NCBI GenBank assembly: GCA_959600835.1
Contig: CAUGNQ010000018.1
Coordinates: forward strand, 1 to 37,064
Reading direction: 5' to 3'
DNA length: 37,064 nt
Source: an uncultured Collinsella sp.
GTDB lineage: Bacteria > Actinomycetota > Coriobacteriia > Coriobacteriales > Coriobacteriaceae
Notes under the pieces: generated by a model
What the model was told of the DNA's origin: nothing
The model's database searches: none
Seen by the model: the letters and a program-made list of their open reading frames with translations, nothing else
Part shown: positions 1 to 8,119 of the stretch, piece by piece
How the letters are laid out: each line of letters begins with the position of its first letter
Position numbering within the stretch: the stretch's first letter is position 1
Translations under genes and position numbers: made by a program

Positions 1-154
1 CGCGAACTTCTCAGACCAAGGCAACCCGCCCGGAGGCGGCCCTCTCGACCGTTTCGATATGCGGGGGCTGATTCTTTTTTATGTAATGGGGACTTTGCTG
101 ATGCTGCCCCGGAGACCGCGCATCTGACTTTGGCCAGCCCGAAACACATCGCCG

Positions 155-227
155 GGGCCGGGGAGCCTGTCTTGTTTTGAGAAGTTCGCGAAGCCCACTT
201 CAAAAAACAAGCCAGGCTCCCCGGCCC
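155..227. repeat. Large imperfect inverted repeat (31-nt arms)
   Basis: Arm 155-185 pairs with arm 197-227 with three mismatches and an 11-nt loop. The outer 15 pairs are perfect and GC-rich (GGGCCGGGGAGCCTG outermost). The inner part is AT-richer. There is no T-run on either side, so it is not a standard Rho-independent terminator. It may end transcription of a gene to the left of the window, or be a dispersed intergenic element. Confidence 0.7.
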
Positions 228-405
228 TCGTCCGTATGTTCTTCCGCTGAGCGAGCGGGACCTCGGACGTTTTTTCGGATGGGCTGTCGATGCCCTTCGC
301 TGTAGAGACGGGCTGCGGGCAATCCACGCCAATGTTTCCAAATGAATACGGTGTGAGCGGCTGCGACGGATTTTCCCCGCAAGCACTCTAGTATGCTAAA
401 GTACC

Positions 406-437
406 CAGAAGACCGGCGGAGCTATGCCGGTCTTCTG
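406..437 (+). promoter_or_regulatory. Perfect 12-bp hairpin in the his operon leader
   Basis: CAGAAGACCGGC at 406-417 pairs perfectly with 426-437 around an 8-nt loop. It ends 21 nt before the Shine-Dalgarno sequence (GAGGAGG, 458-464) of the first his gene. No U-tract follows, so it is not an obvious terminator. Its place in the presumed 5' untranslated region suggests a leader structure that could affect mRNA stability or attenuation. I see neither a His-rich leader peptide nor a T-box consensus. The structure is seen; the role is inferred. Confidence 0.5.
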
Positions 438-472
438 TTCCATATGAAGTACAGCATGAGGAGGCTCACCAG

Positions 473-2188
473 ATGACGGCCACACCGTGGGGATTCCGGG
501 ACATATTGCCCGAGGAGGCTCAGGCGCGCGAGGAGATCGCATATACGGTGAAGGGCTGCCTCAGGGAGCATCATTACCTTCCGGTCGAGACGCCGCTGCT
601 CGAGGACAAGGGTTCGCTCGAGGAAGGCGGGCGCATTGCAGACACGCCGTTTAAGCTCTTTGACGACGATGGTCGTCTGCTGGTGGTTCGTCCTGATAAC
701 ACACTGCCGATTGTGCGTCTGGTTTCGACCCGCATGCGCGCGGCCGACCTGCCCTTGCGCCTGCGCTACGAGGCGCCGGTGGTTCGCGAGTGCCAGCGCA
801 ATGCCGGTGGCTCGCGCCAGTTTACGCAGCTGGGCTTTGAGCTTATCGGTGCGGGCGACACCGCGGGCGATGTCGAGATTGTCTCGCTGGTGGCGGAGGC
901 CGTGCGTGAGCTGGCACTTCCCGATGCGCGCATCATCGCAGGCAGCGTGCGTCCTTTTAAGGAATTGCTCGCGGTATGCGAGGATCGTGAGCTGGCTGCC
1001 GAGGCCCTGCGCTGCGTGCACGCCAACGACTTTGTGGGCCTCGATGCCCGCGTGGCGGCAAGCGCCGAGTCCGATGCCGTCAAGGCCGCCATTAGCGAGT
1101 TGCCGCGTCTGCACGGCGGTGCCGAGGTACTCGACCGCGTGGACGCGCTGCTGGAGGCCGCCGGTATCGTCGCGCCGCTGACGCGCGAGCTGCGTGCCCT
1201 GGTCGAGGGCCTGGCACCCGAGGACGCCCAGGTGCTGTCGTTCGACTTCTCTATCATGAACTCTTTCGATTACTACACGGGCCTGGTCTTTAAGGCCTAT
1301 GCCGGCGGTTTGCCCGATCCGGTCGGTTCGGGCGGACGCTATGACTCCATCTTTACCGGCGCATTTGGCGCCGGTATCGAGGTGCCGGCGGCGGGCTTCG
1401 CCTTTTCGCTCGAGCGCCTGGAGGCCGCGCGCACCTCGGCCGAGGATGCCGCTTCCGATGGCGACCATGCTGCGGGCCGTGGCGCCGAGGGCCCGCTGCG
1501 TATCGCCGTGCCCAAGGGCTCGCTTAAGGCCGACACGCTCGACGTGCTCGAGGCCGCGGGTCTGGACGTCTCTGAGCTGCGTGACCCCGGCCGTCACCTG
1601 ATCGTGCGCGGTCGCGACACGCGCGCCGGCGAGGGCGCGGTCGGAGATATAGAGTTTGTCATTGTGCGCCCCAGCGATGCGCCCGCCTTTGTGGGCTGCG
1701 GCGGTGCCGATTGCGGCATCTGCGGTTGGGACTCGCTCATCGAGGCCGACCTCAACCTGCTGCAGCTGGTCGATTTGGGCTACGGCCTGTGCACCTTTAT
1801 CGAGGCGGAGCCCGCGTGGCGCGCCGGTCAGGCCGAGCGCAACTATGCCCGTCGCGGTTCGCTTCGCGTGGCCACCAAGTACCCGCGCATCGCGAGCGCC
1901 TGGTATGCCGAGCGTGGCGTGAATGCCGACATCGTTTCGCTGCACGGTAACATCGAGCTGGGCCCCATCGTCGGCATGACCGATCGCATCGTGGACATTA
2001 CCGCCACGGGTGCCACGCTGCGCGACAACGACCTGGTCATCACCGGCCGCATCATGGATTGCACGGCCCGCTTCTTTGTCAATCCGGGTGCCGCGCGCCT
2101 GGATCCGCGCGTGCGCAATCTGGCAGATCGCCTGGCCGCGGCCGTTAAGGACAAGCATTTTGAGCCCGTCGCGGGCTCGGCACAATAG
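473..2188 (+). CDS. hisZ-hisG: Fused HisZ-HisG: ATP phosphoribosyltransferase with its regulatory subunit
   Basis: Catalyses the first committed step of histidine synthesis, joining ATP and PRPP to give phosphoribosyl-ATP. Residues 1 to about 318 are a HisZ domain, a class II aminoacyl-tRNA synthetase-like fold without synthetase function, with the SGGRYD motif at 286-291. A low-complexity linker (about 319-340) joins it to a short-form HisG domain (341-571) beginning RIAVPKGSL and carrying the PRPP-loop-like ATGATLRDNDL near 511-521. Short-form HisG normally needs HisZ as a separate partner, so one chain holding both is notable. A Cys cluster (C409, C414, C417) lies in the stretch that follows VGCGG. 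The ATG has a strong GAGGAGG site 8 nt upstream. It is first in the operon, 105 nt before hisD. The open frame is continuous through the linker. Confidence 0.93.
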   Translation: MTATPWGFRDILPEEAQAREEIAYTVKGCLREHHYLPVETPLLEDKGSLEEGGRIADTPFKLFDDDGRLLVVRPDNTLPIVRLVSTRMRAADLPLRLRYEAPVVRECQRNAGGSRQFTQLGFELIGAGDTAGDVEIVSLVAEAVRELALPDARIIAGSVRPFKELLAVCEDRELAAEALRCVHANDFVGLDARVAASAESDAVKAAISELPRLHGGAEVLDRVDALLEAAGIVAPLTRELRALVEGLAPEDAQVLSFDFSIMNSFDYYTGLVFKAYAGGLPDPVGSGGRYDSIFTGAFGAGIEVPAAGFAFSLERLEAARTSAEDAASDGDHAAGRGAEGPLRIAVPKGSLKADTLDVLEAAGLDVSELRDPGRHLIVRGRDTRAGEGAVGDIEFVIVRPSDAPAFVGCGGADCGICGWDSLIEADLNLLQLVDLGYGLCTFIEAEPAWRAGQAERNYARRGSLRVATKYPRIASAWYAERGVNADIVSLHGNIELGPIVGMTDRIVDITATGATLRDNDLVITGRIMDCTARFFVNPGAARLDPRVRNLADRLAAAVKDKHFEPVAGSAQ

Positions 2189-2293
2189 CGCGAGCGCGCA
2201 CGGGCGCCCCAACGTACGGGCTGCGGGCCGATTGGCGCCGCCGCACGGCCTCTCGTTTTTCGAACACAATCTCGACCGATAGGGGATACCGAT

Positions 2294-3730
2294 ATGAAGA
2301 CCATCAAGCTTGTTCCCGGTGAGCGCCTCGTTACCAACCAGCTCAACCGCAAGGGTGTGCTGCCGCAAAACATCGTCGACGCCGCCCGCGATATCGTGGC
2401 CAACGTGCGTGCCAACGGCGATGCCGCGGTGCGCGATTACTGCCAGCGTTTTGACGGTGTTGAGCTGCAGAGCTTCCGTCTGCCGCAGGAGCAGATCGAT
2501 GCCGCGCTCGAGGGCCTCGACCCGGCTTTTGTCGCCGCGCTCGAAAAGGCTGCGCGCCAGATTCGCGAGTTCCACCAGCGCGAGGTCGAGCAGGGCTGGT
2601 TTACCACGCGATCGGATGGCACGATGCTCGGCGTTAAGGTGACCCCGCTCGCGGCGGCCGGCATCTACGTGCCGGGCGGTCGCGCGCAGTATCCCTCCAC
2701 CGTGCTCATGAATGCCATTCCCGCCAAGGTCGCCGGCGTCAAGCGCGTGGTCATGGTGACCCCGCCGCAAAAGGACGGCCTGATCAGCCCCTACACGCTC
2801 GCCGCGGCAAAGCTCGGCGGAGTGGACGAAATCTATATGGTGGGCGGCGCCCAGGCCGTGGCCGCGCTGGCGTACGGCACCGAGACCATTCCGCGCGTCG
2901 ACAAAATTACCGGCCCGGGCAACGCCTTTGTTGCCGCCGCCAAGCAGATTGTCTCGGGCGATGTGGGCATCGACATGGTCGCCGGCCCCTCCGAGGTCTG
3001 CGTGCTGGCCGATGCTACGGCCAAGCCCATGGTGGTTGCGGCCGATCTGATGGCCCAGGCCGAGCACGATCCGCTGGCCGCCTGCTATCTGGTGACCTGC
3101 GACGAGCAGTTTGCGCGCGAGGTCGAGGCGGGTATCGACATTCTGGTGGCGCAGTCCCCGCGCGCCGAGATCACGCGCGCCTCGCTCGATAACGAGGGCA
3201 CCATCGTGGTTGCCGCCGACATGGCTGCCGCCGTCGAGGCGGTGAACACCGTGGCGCCCGAGCACCTGGAGCTGCACTGCAAGGATGCGATGGGCTTGCT
3301 CGGCGGCATTCGCAACGCCGGCGCCATCTTTGTGGGCGCTTGGAGCTCCGAGCCGCTCGGCGATTACGTCGCCGGCCCCAACCACACGCTGCCGACCGGC
3401 GGCACGGCCATGTTCTCCAACCCGCTTTCGGTCGAAGAGTTCGTTAAGCGCTCGAGCGTTATCTGCTATACGCCCGAGGGTCTGCTCTCCGACGCTCCCG
3501 CTACGCAGCGCCTGGCCGAGGCCGAGGGCCTGTGGGCACACGCGCTTTCCGCCGCTCTGCGTCGCCGTGTACTGGAGCAGGGCGAGGATGCCGTGAGTGC
3601 CGAGTCTCTGGCCGCGGCCGACCTGACCAAGGTCGCCTGGCCGGGCGATACGACCGCGACGGTCGCCGAGGGCGTGGACCTGGCGGCGGCTGCGGGCGCG
3701 GATGGCGCCCCGACCGGCGGGGAGGCCTAA
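2294..3730 (+). CDS. hisD: Histidinol dehydrogenase
   Basis: Performs the last two steps, the NAD-linked oxidation of L-histidinol to L-histidine, as a zinc enzyme in the cytoplasm. The 478-residue protein shows GPGNAFVAAAKQIV near 207-220, DMVAGPSEVCVLAD near 227-240, zinc ligands Q255 and H258 (in MAQAEH), the catalytic pair E323-H324 (APEHLELH), D357 and H416. All lie at the spacing known for the E. coli enzyme. After about residue 430 there is an extra Ala/Gly-rich tail of some 45 residues. A GATAGGGGATACCGAT stretch precedes the ATG. The stop codon sits one base before the hisC start, so the two are probably translationally coupled. Confidence 0.96.
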   Translation: MKTIKLVPGERLVTNQLNRKGVLPQNIVDAARDIVANVRANGDAAVRDYCQRFDGVELQSFRLPQEQIDAALEGLDPAFVAALEKAARQIREFHQREVEQGWFTTRSDGTMLGVKVTPLAAAGIYVPGGRAQYPSTVLMNAIPAKVAGVKRVVMVTPPQKDGLISPYTLAAAKLGGVDEIYMVGGAQAVAALAYGTETIPRVDKITGPGNAFVAAAKQIVSGDVGIDMVAGPSEVCVLADATAKPMVVAADLMAQAEHDPLAACYLVTCDEQFAREVEAGIDILVAQSPRAEITRASLDNEGTIVVAADMAAAVEAVNTVAPEHLELHCKDAMGLLGGIRNAGAIFVGAWSSEPLGDYVAGPNHTLPTGGTAMFSNPLSVEEFVKRSSVICYTPEGLLSDAPATQRLAEAEGLWAHALSAALRRRVLEQGEDAVSAESLAAADLTKVAWPGDTTATVAEGVDLAAAAGADGAPTGGEA

Positions 3731-3731
3731 T

Positions 3732-4847
3732 ATGGCCGAACTCACGCCGCGCATGAAGGAGCTCGTCCAGCCTTACTTGGCCGGCATTGAGCCCTATGAT
3801 CCCAACTTTACGCCCACGCGCATCAACCTTTCGGCCAACGAGAACACCCATCCCGTACCTGCCGGCGTGCGCGAGGCGGTTGATGCGGCGCTTGCCGCCA
3901 CACCGCTCAACCGCTATCCCGACCCTATGTCCAACGACCTGCGCGACGAGCTGGCCGCCTGGCATGGCGTGACGCGCGAGAACGTCTGCGTGGGCAACGG
4001 CGGCGACGAGCTGCTCTATAACTACCTGCTGGCGTTTGGCGGCGCGGGGCGGACCCTGCTCAACTGCCCGCCGTGCTTTAGCGAGTACGCGTTCTTTGCG
4101 TCGCTGTGCCAGACCGAGGTGCGCGACGTGTGGCGCGACCCGGCGACCTTTGAACTCGACCAGGCCGCCGTGCTTGCGGCGGCACCCGAGTGTAACCTGG
4201 CAATCGTGACCTCGCCCAACAATCCCACGGGTGACGTGGCGCCGCTCGACTTTGTCGCGGCTCTGTGCGACGCGTGCCCCGGCATGGTGATGGTCGACGA
4301 GGCCTACGTGGAGTTTGCCGACGATTCGTTTGGCGCGGCCACCACGGCGCAGGGGCTTATCGCCGAGCATCCCAACCTGGTGATTCTGCATACGCTGTCC
4401 AAGGCGTTTGGCGCCGCCGGCACACGTCTGGGCTATGTGATCGCGGCGTCCGAGGTCATCGACGTGTTCGCGGCGATTCGCCAGATCTACTCGGTCAACG
4501 TGCTGAGCCAGGCCGCAGCGCTTGCCTGCGTGCGTGCCCGCGATGCATACGCGCCCGTGGTGGCGCAGGTTGCATCCGAGCGCGAGCGCGAGCTGTGCGC
4601 CCTACGCGCAATGGCTGCCGAGGGTCTGCCCGTGGAGGCGTGGCCGAGTGCAGCAAATTTTGTGCTCGTGCGCACGCCGCATGCCACGCGCGTGCGCGAG
4701 CGTCTGCGCGATGAGTATTCGATTTTGGTGCGCGACTTTAGCTATGCGCCGGGGCTTGCGGACTGCCTGCGCATTACCGTGGGCACCCCGCAGGAAAACG
4801 ATGAGGTGCTGGCCGCGTTTGCCGCGCTGGTGAAGGAGGAGATGTAG
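3732..4847 (+). CDS. hisC: Histidinol-phosphate aminotransferase
   Basis: A PLP-dependent class I/II aminotransferase that converts imidazole-acetol phosphate to L-histidinol phosphate with glutamate as amino donor. It has 371 residues with INLSANEN near the N-terminus, SPNNPTG near 161-167, the cofactor-binding VDEAYVEF (D189), and the Schiff-base lysine K224 in LHTLSKAFGAAGTRLGY. I chose the ATG at 3732 over an in-frame ATG at 3702. The 3732 start follows GGGGAGG at normal spacing and gives the usual N-terminus, whereas the upstream one lies inside hisD. Its stop touches the hisB start. Confidence 0.95.
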   Translation: MAELTPRMKELVQPYLAGIEPYDPNFTPTRINLSANENTHPVPAGVREAVDAALAATPLNRYPDPMSNDLRDELAAWHGVTRENVCVGNGGDELLYNYLLAFGGAGRTLLNCPPCFSEYAFFASLCQTEVRDVWRDPATFELDQAAVLAAAPECNLAIVTSPNNPTGDVAPLDFVAALCDACPGMVMVDEAYVEFADDSFGAATTAQGLIAEHPNLVILHTLSKAFGAAGTRLGYVIAASEVIDVFAAIRQIYSVNVLSQAAALACVRARDAYAPVVAQVASERERELCALRAMAAEGLPVEAWPSAANFVLVRTPHATRVRERLRDEYSILVRDFSYAPGLADCLRITVGTPQENDEVLAAFAALVKEEM

Positions 4848-5435
4848 ATGGATCGCTATGCCGAGGTAACCCGCAAGACGGGCGAGACCGACATTGTCGT
4901 AAAGCTCGACCTGGACGGATCTGGCGTGTGCGATATCTCGACCGGCGTGCCGTTTTTCGACCACATGCTCAACGCTTTTGGCCGCCATGGCCTGTTCGAT
5001 CTGACGGTTCACGCGATAGGCGACGTTGAGGTCGACGCGCATCATACCGTCGAGGACACGGGTATTGTGCTGGGCGAGGCGTTTTGCCGAGCGCTGGGTG
5101 ACAAGGCGGGCATTACGCGCTTTGCCGACGCGGCGATTGCCATGGACGAGACGCTCGTGATGGCCGCCGTTGATATCTCGGGCCGTGGGCAGGCCTACTG
5201 CGAGCTGCCCGTGCCGACCGAGCGCGTGGGCAGCTTTGATACCGAGCTGGCCGTCGAGTTCTTTTACGCCTTTGCGCGCGATGCCAAGCTCACGCTGCAC
5301 GTGCGCGAGCTGGCGGGCGGCAACTCGCATCACATTATCGAGGCCGCCTTTAAGGCCGTGGGCCGCACGATGCGCCATGCCTGCGAGTTGGATCCCCGCG
5401 TGCAGGGTATCCCCAGCACCAAGGGCTCACTGTAG
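4848..5435 (+). CDS. hisB: Imidazoleglycerol-phosphate dehydratase
   Basis: Dehydrates imidazole-glycerol phosphate to imidazole-acetol phosphate, using bound manganese. At 195 residues it is the monofunctional form. The phosphatase domain fused to HisB in enteric bacteria is absent, which explains the separate PHP phosphatase beside the operon. Signature motifs are FFDHMLNAFGRHG, HHTVEDTGIVLGEA and SHHIIEAAFKAVGRTMRHA, which supply the repeated metal-binding histidines. AAGGAGGA lies just before the start, and the ATG directly follows the hisC stop. An 80-nt gap containing a hairpin element separates it from hisH. Confidence 0.96.
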   Translation: MDRYAEVTRKTGETDIVVKLDLDGSGVCDISTGVPFFDHMLNAFGRHGLFDLTVHAIGDVEVDAHHTVEDTGIVLGEAFCRALGDKAGITRFADAAIAMDETLVMAAVDISGRGQAYCELPVPTERVGSFDTELAVEFFYAFARDAKLTLHVRELAGGNSHHIIEAAFKAVGRTMRHACELDPRVQGIPSTKGSL

Positions 5436-5450
5436 CCGCCGTAAAGGCAG

Positions 5451-5489
5451 AAACCACCACGAAGGTGCCTGTCCCCTTTGTGGTGGTTT
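5451..5489 (-). repeat. GGGGAC-loop hairpin element, copy 1 (between hisB and hisH)
   Basis: AAACCACCACGAA (5451-5463) pairs with 5477-5489, with one G-A difference that is G-U compatible in RNA. Read on the - strand, the 13-nt loop is GGGGACAGGCACC. The element shares its stem, GGGGAC and N7 architecture with the copies at 8435, 26332 and 26373. On the + strand TTTT closes the stem, so it could weaken transcription inside the operon. The hisH site lies 15 nt further on. Confidence 0.7.
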
Positions 5490-5515
5490 TGGATGATGAG
5501 AAGTGGAGGGGTCGC

Positions 5516-6217
5516 GTGGGCGAACCGAAGATCGTGGTGGTCGACTACCACAAGGGCAACTTGTCGAGCGTCGTGCGCGGGCTTGCGCGCGCCGGTGCCG
5601 CCGCCTGTACATCGGATGACCCGGAGCAGATCCGCCGCGCCGACGGCCTGGTCATTCCGGGCGTGGGCGCGTTCTATGACGCGATCGCCTTTATGCGCCA
5701 GAGCGGCGAGGCAGACGCGGTGCTCGATGCCGTCGCCGCTGGAACTCCGTTGCTCGGCATCTGCCTGGGCCTTCAGCTGTTTTTTGAGTGCGGCAACGAG
5801 GGCGTTCCTGCGGGCGAGGGTGTTGCCGCGGATGGCGACGCCCCCGAGCAGGCCGGTGGCCCCTGGGTCGATGGCCTGGGCATCATGCGCGGCTCGTGTA
5901 CGCGCTTGGAATCGAGTCGCCTGAAGGTCCCGCACGTGGGCTGGGACCAGGTGCATATGACCCCCGCCGGCGCGGCCGATCCGCTGCTCGCCGGTTTTGC
6001 CGAGGGCGCCAACATGTACTTCACCCACAGCTATGCGGTGGCCGACGATGCCGATGCCGCCGATGTGCTGGCGCGCACGCACTACACGCGGAGCTTCCCG
6101 TGCATCGTGCGCCATGGCAACGTGTGGGGCTGCCAGTTCCATCCCGAGAAATCCTCCGCGCTGGGTCAGCGCATGCTTAAGAACTTCGTCAACATCGTCG
6201 AGGAGGTTGGCCGATGA
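5516..6217 (+). CDS. hisH: Imidazole glycerol phosphate synthase, glutamine amidotransferase subunit
   Basis: Hydrolyses glutamine and channels ammonia to HisF. With HisF it forms imidazole-glycerol phosphate and AICAR, the latter feeding purine synthesis (PurH is in this window). The class I glutaminase triad is visible: Cys83 in LLGICLGLQLFF, and His209 and Glu211 in CQFHPEKS. I place the start at GTG 5516, after GGAGGGG, giving 233 residues beginning GEPKIVVVDYHKGN as in the family. The ATG at 5465 would add a tail encoded by the hairpin repeat. An insertion of about 20 residues (about 95-115, Gly/Ala/Asp-rich) follows the nucleophile region. It overlaps hisA by 4 nt (ATGA). Confidence 0.93.
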   Translation: MGEPKIVVVDYHKGNLSSVVRGLARAGAAACTSDDPEQIRRADGLVIPGVGAFYDAIAFMRQSGEADAVLDAVAAGTPLLGICLGLQLFFECGNEGVPAGEGVAADGDAPEQAGGPWVDGLGIMRGSCTRLESSRLKVPHVGWDQVHMTPAGAADPLLAGFAEGANMYFTHSYAVADDADAADVLARTHYTRSFPCIVRHGNVWGCQFHPEKSSALGQRMLKNFVNIVEEVGR

Positions 6218-6957
6218 TCCTGTTTCCCGCAATCGATCTGATCGGCGGCAAGGTCGTGCGCCTGGAGCGCGGCGACCGCAGCCGCTGCAAGGTATATTCT
6301 GACGACCCCGTGGCCGTTGCCCGCTCCTTTGCCGAGCAGGGCGCGAGCTGGGTGCACGTCGTCGACCTGTCCGCTGCCTTTGGCGAGGACGAGGACGCGT
6401 GCGCTGCCAACTTGGCAGCGATTAAGGCCATCTGCGGCGTCGACGGTCTGTCCGCGGACGTGGGCGGCGGCGTTCGTTCGCTCGCGCGCATCGACGAGCT
6501 GGCCGGCTACGGCGCGCGTCGCATCGCGCTAGGCACGGTGCTCGTGACCGAGCCGGGATTTGCCGAGGTGGCGGCGCAAGGCTTTGGCGAGTTACTGGTG
6601 GCAGACATTGCCGCCCGTGACGGCCAGGTCAAGGTGAATGGTTGGCGCGACGGCGCGGGTGCGGCGCTCGACGACGCCGTGGCGCAGCTCACCGAGCTGG
6701 GCTTTAAGCATCTGGTGTATACCGACATCGCGCGCGATGGCATGCAGACGGGCATCGACGTGGCGGCGTATCGCCATGTGGCCGAGGTCGCGGGCTTTCC
6801 CGTCGTGGCTTCGGGCGGCATCTCGACGCTCGACGATATCCGCGCACTGGCCGCGGTGGGCGAGGATGCCATCGAGGGTGCCATTACCGGTCGTGCGCTC
6901 TACGAGGGCAACTTTACGCTGGCCCAGGCGTTGGCCGCCGCCCGAGGGAAGGAGTAG
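6214..6957 (+). CDS. hisA: ProFAR isomerase
   Basis: 1-(5-phosphoribosyl)-5-[(phosphoribosylamino)methylideneamino]imidazole-4-carboxamide isomerase opens the ribose ring of ProFAR to give PRFAR. It is a 247-residue TIM barrel made of two half-barrels. The N-terminal half begins FPAIDLIGGKVVRL, with catalytic Asp8. The second catalytic Asp131 is in LLVADIAARDGQ. Phosphate-binding segments ADVGGGVRS and VVASGGIST are present. The ATG overlaps the hisH stop and AGGAGG precedes it. The next gene, its paralogue hisF, starts 3 nt after the stop. Confidence 0.95.
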   Translation: MILFPAIDLIGGKVVRLERGDRSRCKVYSDDPVAVARSFAEQGASWVHVVDLSAAFGEDEDACAANLAAIKAICGVDGLSADVGGGVRSLARIDELAGYGARRIALGTVLVTEPGFAEVAAQGFGELLVADIAARDGQVKVNGWRDGAGAALDDAVAQLTELGFKHLVYTDIARDGMQTGIDVAAYRHVAEVAGFPVVASGGISTLDDIRALAAVGEDAIEGAITGRALYEGNFTLAQALAAARGKE

Positions 6958-6960
6958 CCC

Positions 6961-7743
6961 ATGCTTGCCAAACGCGTGATTCCCTGTCTGGATGTTAAGG
7001 ACGGCCGCGTGGTCAAGGGCGTCAACTTTGTGAGCCTGCGCGATGCTGGCGACCCGGTGGAGCTGGCGCGCGCCTACGACCGCGAGGGTGCAGACGAGGC
7101 CGTCTTCCTGGACATTACCGCGACGAGCGACAACCGCGCGACGACCATCGAGATGGCGGCGCACGCGGCCGAGGAGCTCGCTATTCCCTATACCGTGGGC
7201 GGCGGTTTCCGCGACTTGGCGGGCATGCGAACCATGGTTGCCGCCGGTGCCGACAAGGTGTCGCTTAACTCTGCCGCCGTGCGCGATCCGTCGTTGATCA
7301 GCCAGGCCGCCGCGGCGTTTGGCAGCCAGGCCGTGGTCGTGGCGATTGATGCCAAGCGCGTGGGCCTGCCCGGTCAGCCGGATGCCGACAAGTGGGAGGT
7401 CTTCACGGCGGGCGGTCGCAACGCCACGGGTATCGATGCGGTGGCGTGGGCCGAGGAAGCGGCTCGTCGCGGCGCCGGTGAGATCTTGCTCACCAGCATG
7501 GATCGCGACGGCACCAAGGCTGGCTTCGACCTGGCACTCACCCGCGCCGTGGCGCGCGCGGTGCCAATCCCCGTCATCGCGAGCGGCGGCGTGGGCACGC
7601 TCGAGCATTTTGCCGAGGGCGTGATCGAGGGCGAAGCCAACGCCGTGCTGGCGGCCAGCGTCTTTCACTTTGGAACCTTCAGCATTCGTGAAGTCAAAGA
7701 ATATATGGCCAGCCAGGGAATACCTGTGAGATTGGACTTCTAA
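6961..7743 (+). CDS. hisF: Imidazole glycerol phosphate synthase, cyclase subunit
   Basis: A TIM-barrel cyclase that joins ammonia from HisH with PRFAR to yield imidazole-glycerol phosphate and AICAR. It has 260 residues. Catalytic Asp11 lies in IPCLDVKDGRVVKGVNF and Asp130 in VVVAIDAKRV, the expected positions. VGGGFRD and IASGGVGTLEHF are the phosphate-binding loops. A GGAAGGAG site lies in the end of hisA. The stop codon is followed at once by the hisI ATG, which suggests translational coupling. Confidence 0.96.
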   Translation: MLAKRVIPCLDVKDGRVVKGVNFVSLRDAGDPVELARAYDREGADEAVFLDITATSDNRATTIEMAAHAAEELAIPYTVGGGFRDLAGMRTMVAAGADKVSLNSAAVRDPSLISQAAAAFGSQAVVVAIDAKRVGLPGQPDADKWEVFTAGGRNATGIDAVAWAEEAARRGAGEILLTSMDRDGTKAGFDLALTRAVARAVPIPVIASGGVGTLEHFAEGVIEGEANAVLAASVFHFGTFSIREVKEYMASQGIPVRLDF

Positions 7744-8073
7744 ATGGAGCAAGTGACAACCGCGGCAGAGCTCAAATACGACGACCGTGGGCTCATTCCT
7801 TGTGTGGTTCAGCAGTATGACACCGGTGAGGTGCTTATGGTTGCCTGGATGAACGAGGAATCGGTGGGGCTGACGCTCAAGACCGGCACCACGTGGTTTT
7901 GGAGCCGCAGCCGCCAGGAGCTCTGGAACAAGGGCGCGACGAGCGGCAATATGCAGGTGGTCAAGGAGCTTTGGGCCGACTGCGATAGCGATACGCTGCT
8001 GGTCAAGGTCGACTCGCCGGGTCCGGCTTGCCACACCGGCAACCGTACCTGCTTCTTCAGGAAACTCGCGTAG
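7744..8073 (+). CDS. hisI: Phosphoribosyl-AMP cyclohydrolase
   Basis: Opens the adenine ring of phosphoribosyl-AMP, the third step of the pathway, as a zinc- and magnesium-dependent enzyme. It has 109 residues and is the single-domain form, as the PR-ATP pyrophosphatase is encoded separately by hisE. Signatures are TTWFWSRSRQELWNKGATSG, then DCDSDTLLVKVDSPGPACH with the zinc cysteines, and the terminal TGNRTCFF. It begins directly after the hisF stop. Confidence 0.95.
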   Translation: MEQVTTAAELKYDDRGLIPCVVQQYDTGEVLMVAWMNEESVGLTLKTGTTWFWSRSRQELWNKGATSGNMQVVKELWADCDSDTLLVKVDSPGPACHTGNRTCFFRKLA

Positions 8074-8119
8074 GGTGGGCGCTCGACCAGACGCTCTGCC
8101 AAACAGAAAGGATTGAACT

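Larger units (their letters stand above)
1..472. other. Non-coding leader region upstream of the his operon
   Basis: I see no convincing gene in this stretch. Short open frames exist, but none has a ribosome binding site or a recognisable product. It contains a large imperfect hairpin (155-227) and a compact perfect hairpin (406-437), listed separately. Bases 1-13 are the exact reverse complement of 178-190, so the window seems to open inside a repeated structure that continues upstream. A weak -10-like TATGCT lies at 392-397 with no good -35 box, so the his promoter cannot be placed firmly. Confidence 0.6.

Noticed and set aside
361..472. Histidine T-box or His-rich leader peptide before the operon
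   Set aside because: I found neither the T-box consensus nor a run of His codons in a short frame.
422..3754. Very long open frame (1110 codons) on the - strand opposite hisZ-hisG and hisD
   Set aside because: It is antisense to two unmistakable genes, is Gly/Ala/Arg/His-rich and has no family motif. Such frames arise by codon bias in high-GC DNA.
5451..5489. Hairpin between hisB and hisH considered as an ordinary terminator
   Set aside because: It lies inside an operon whose later genes are needed, has only four T residues, and matches the dispersed GGGGAC family instead.
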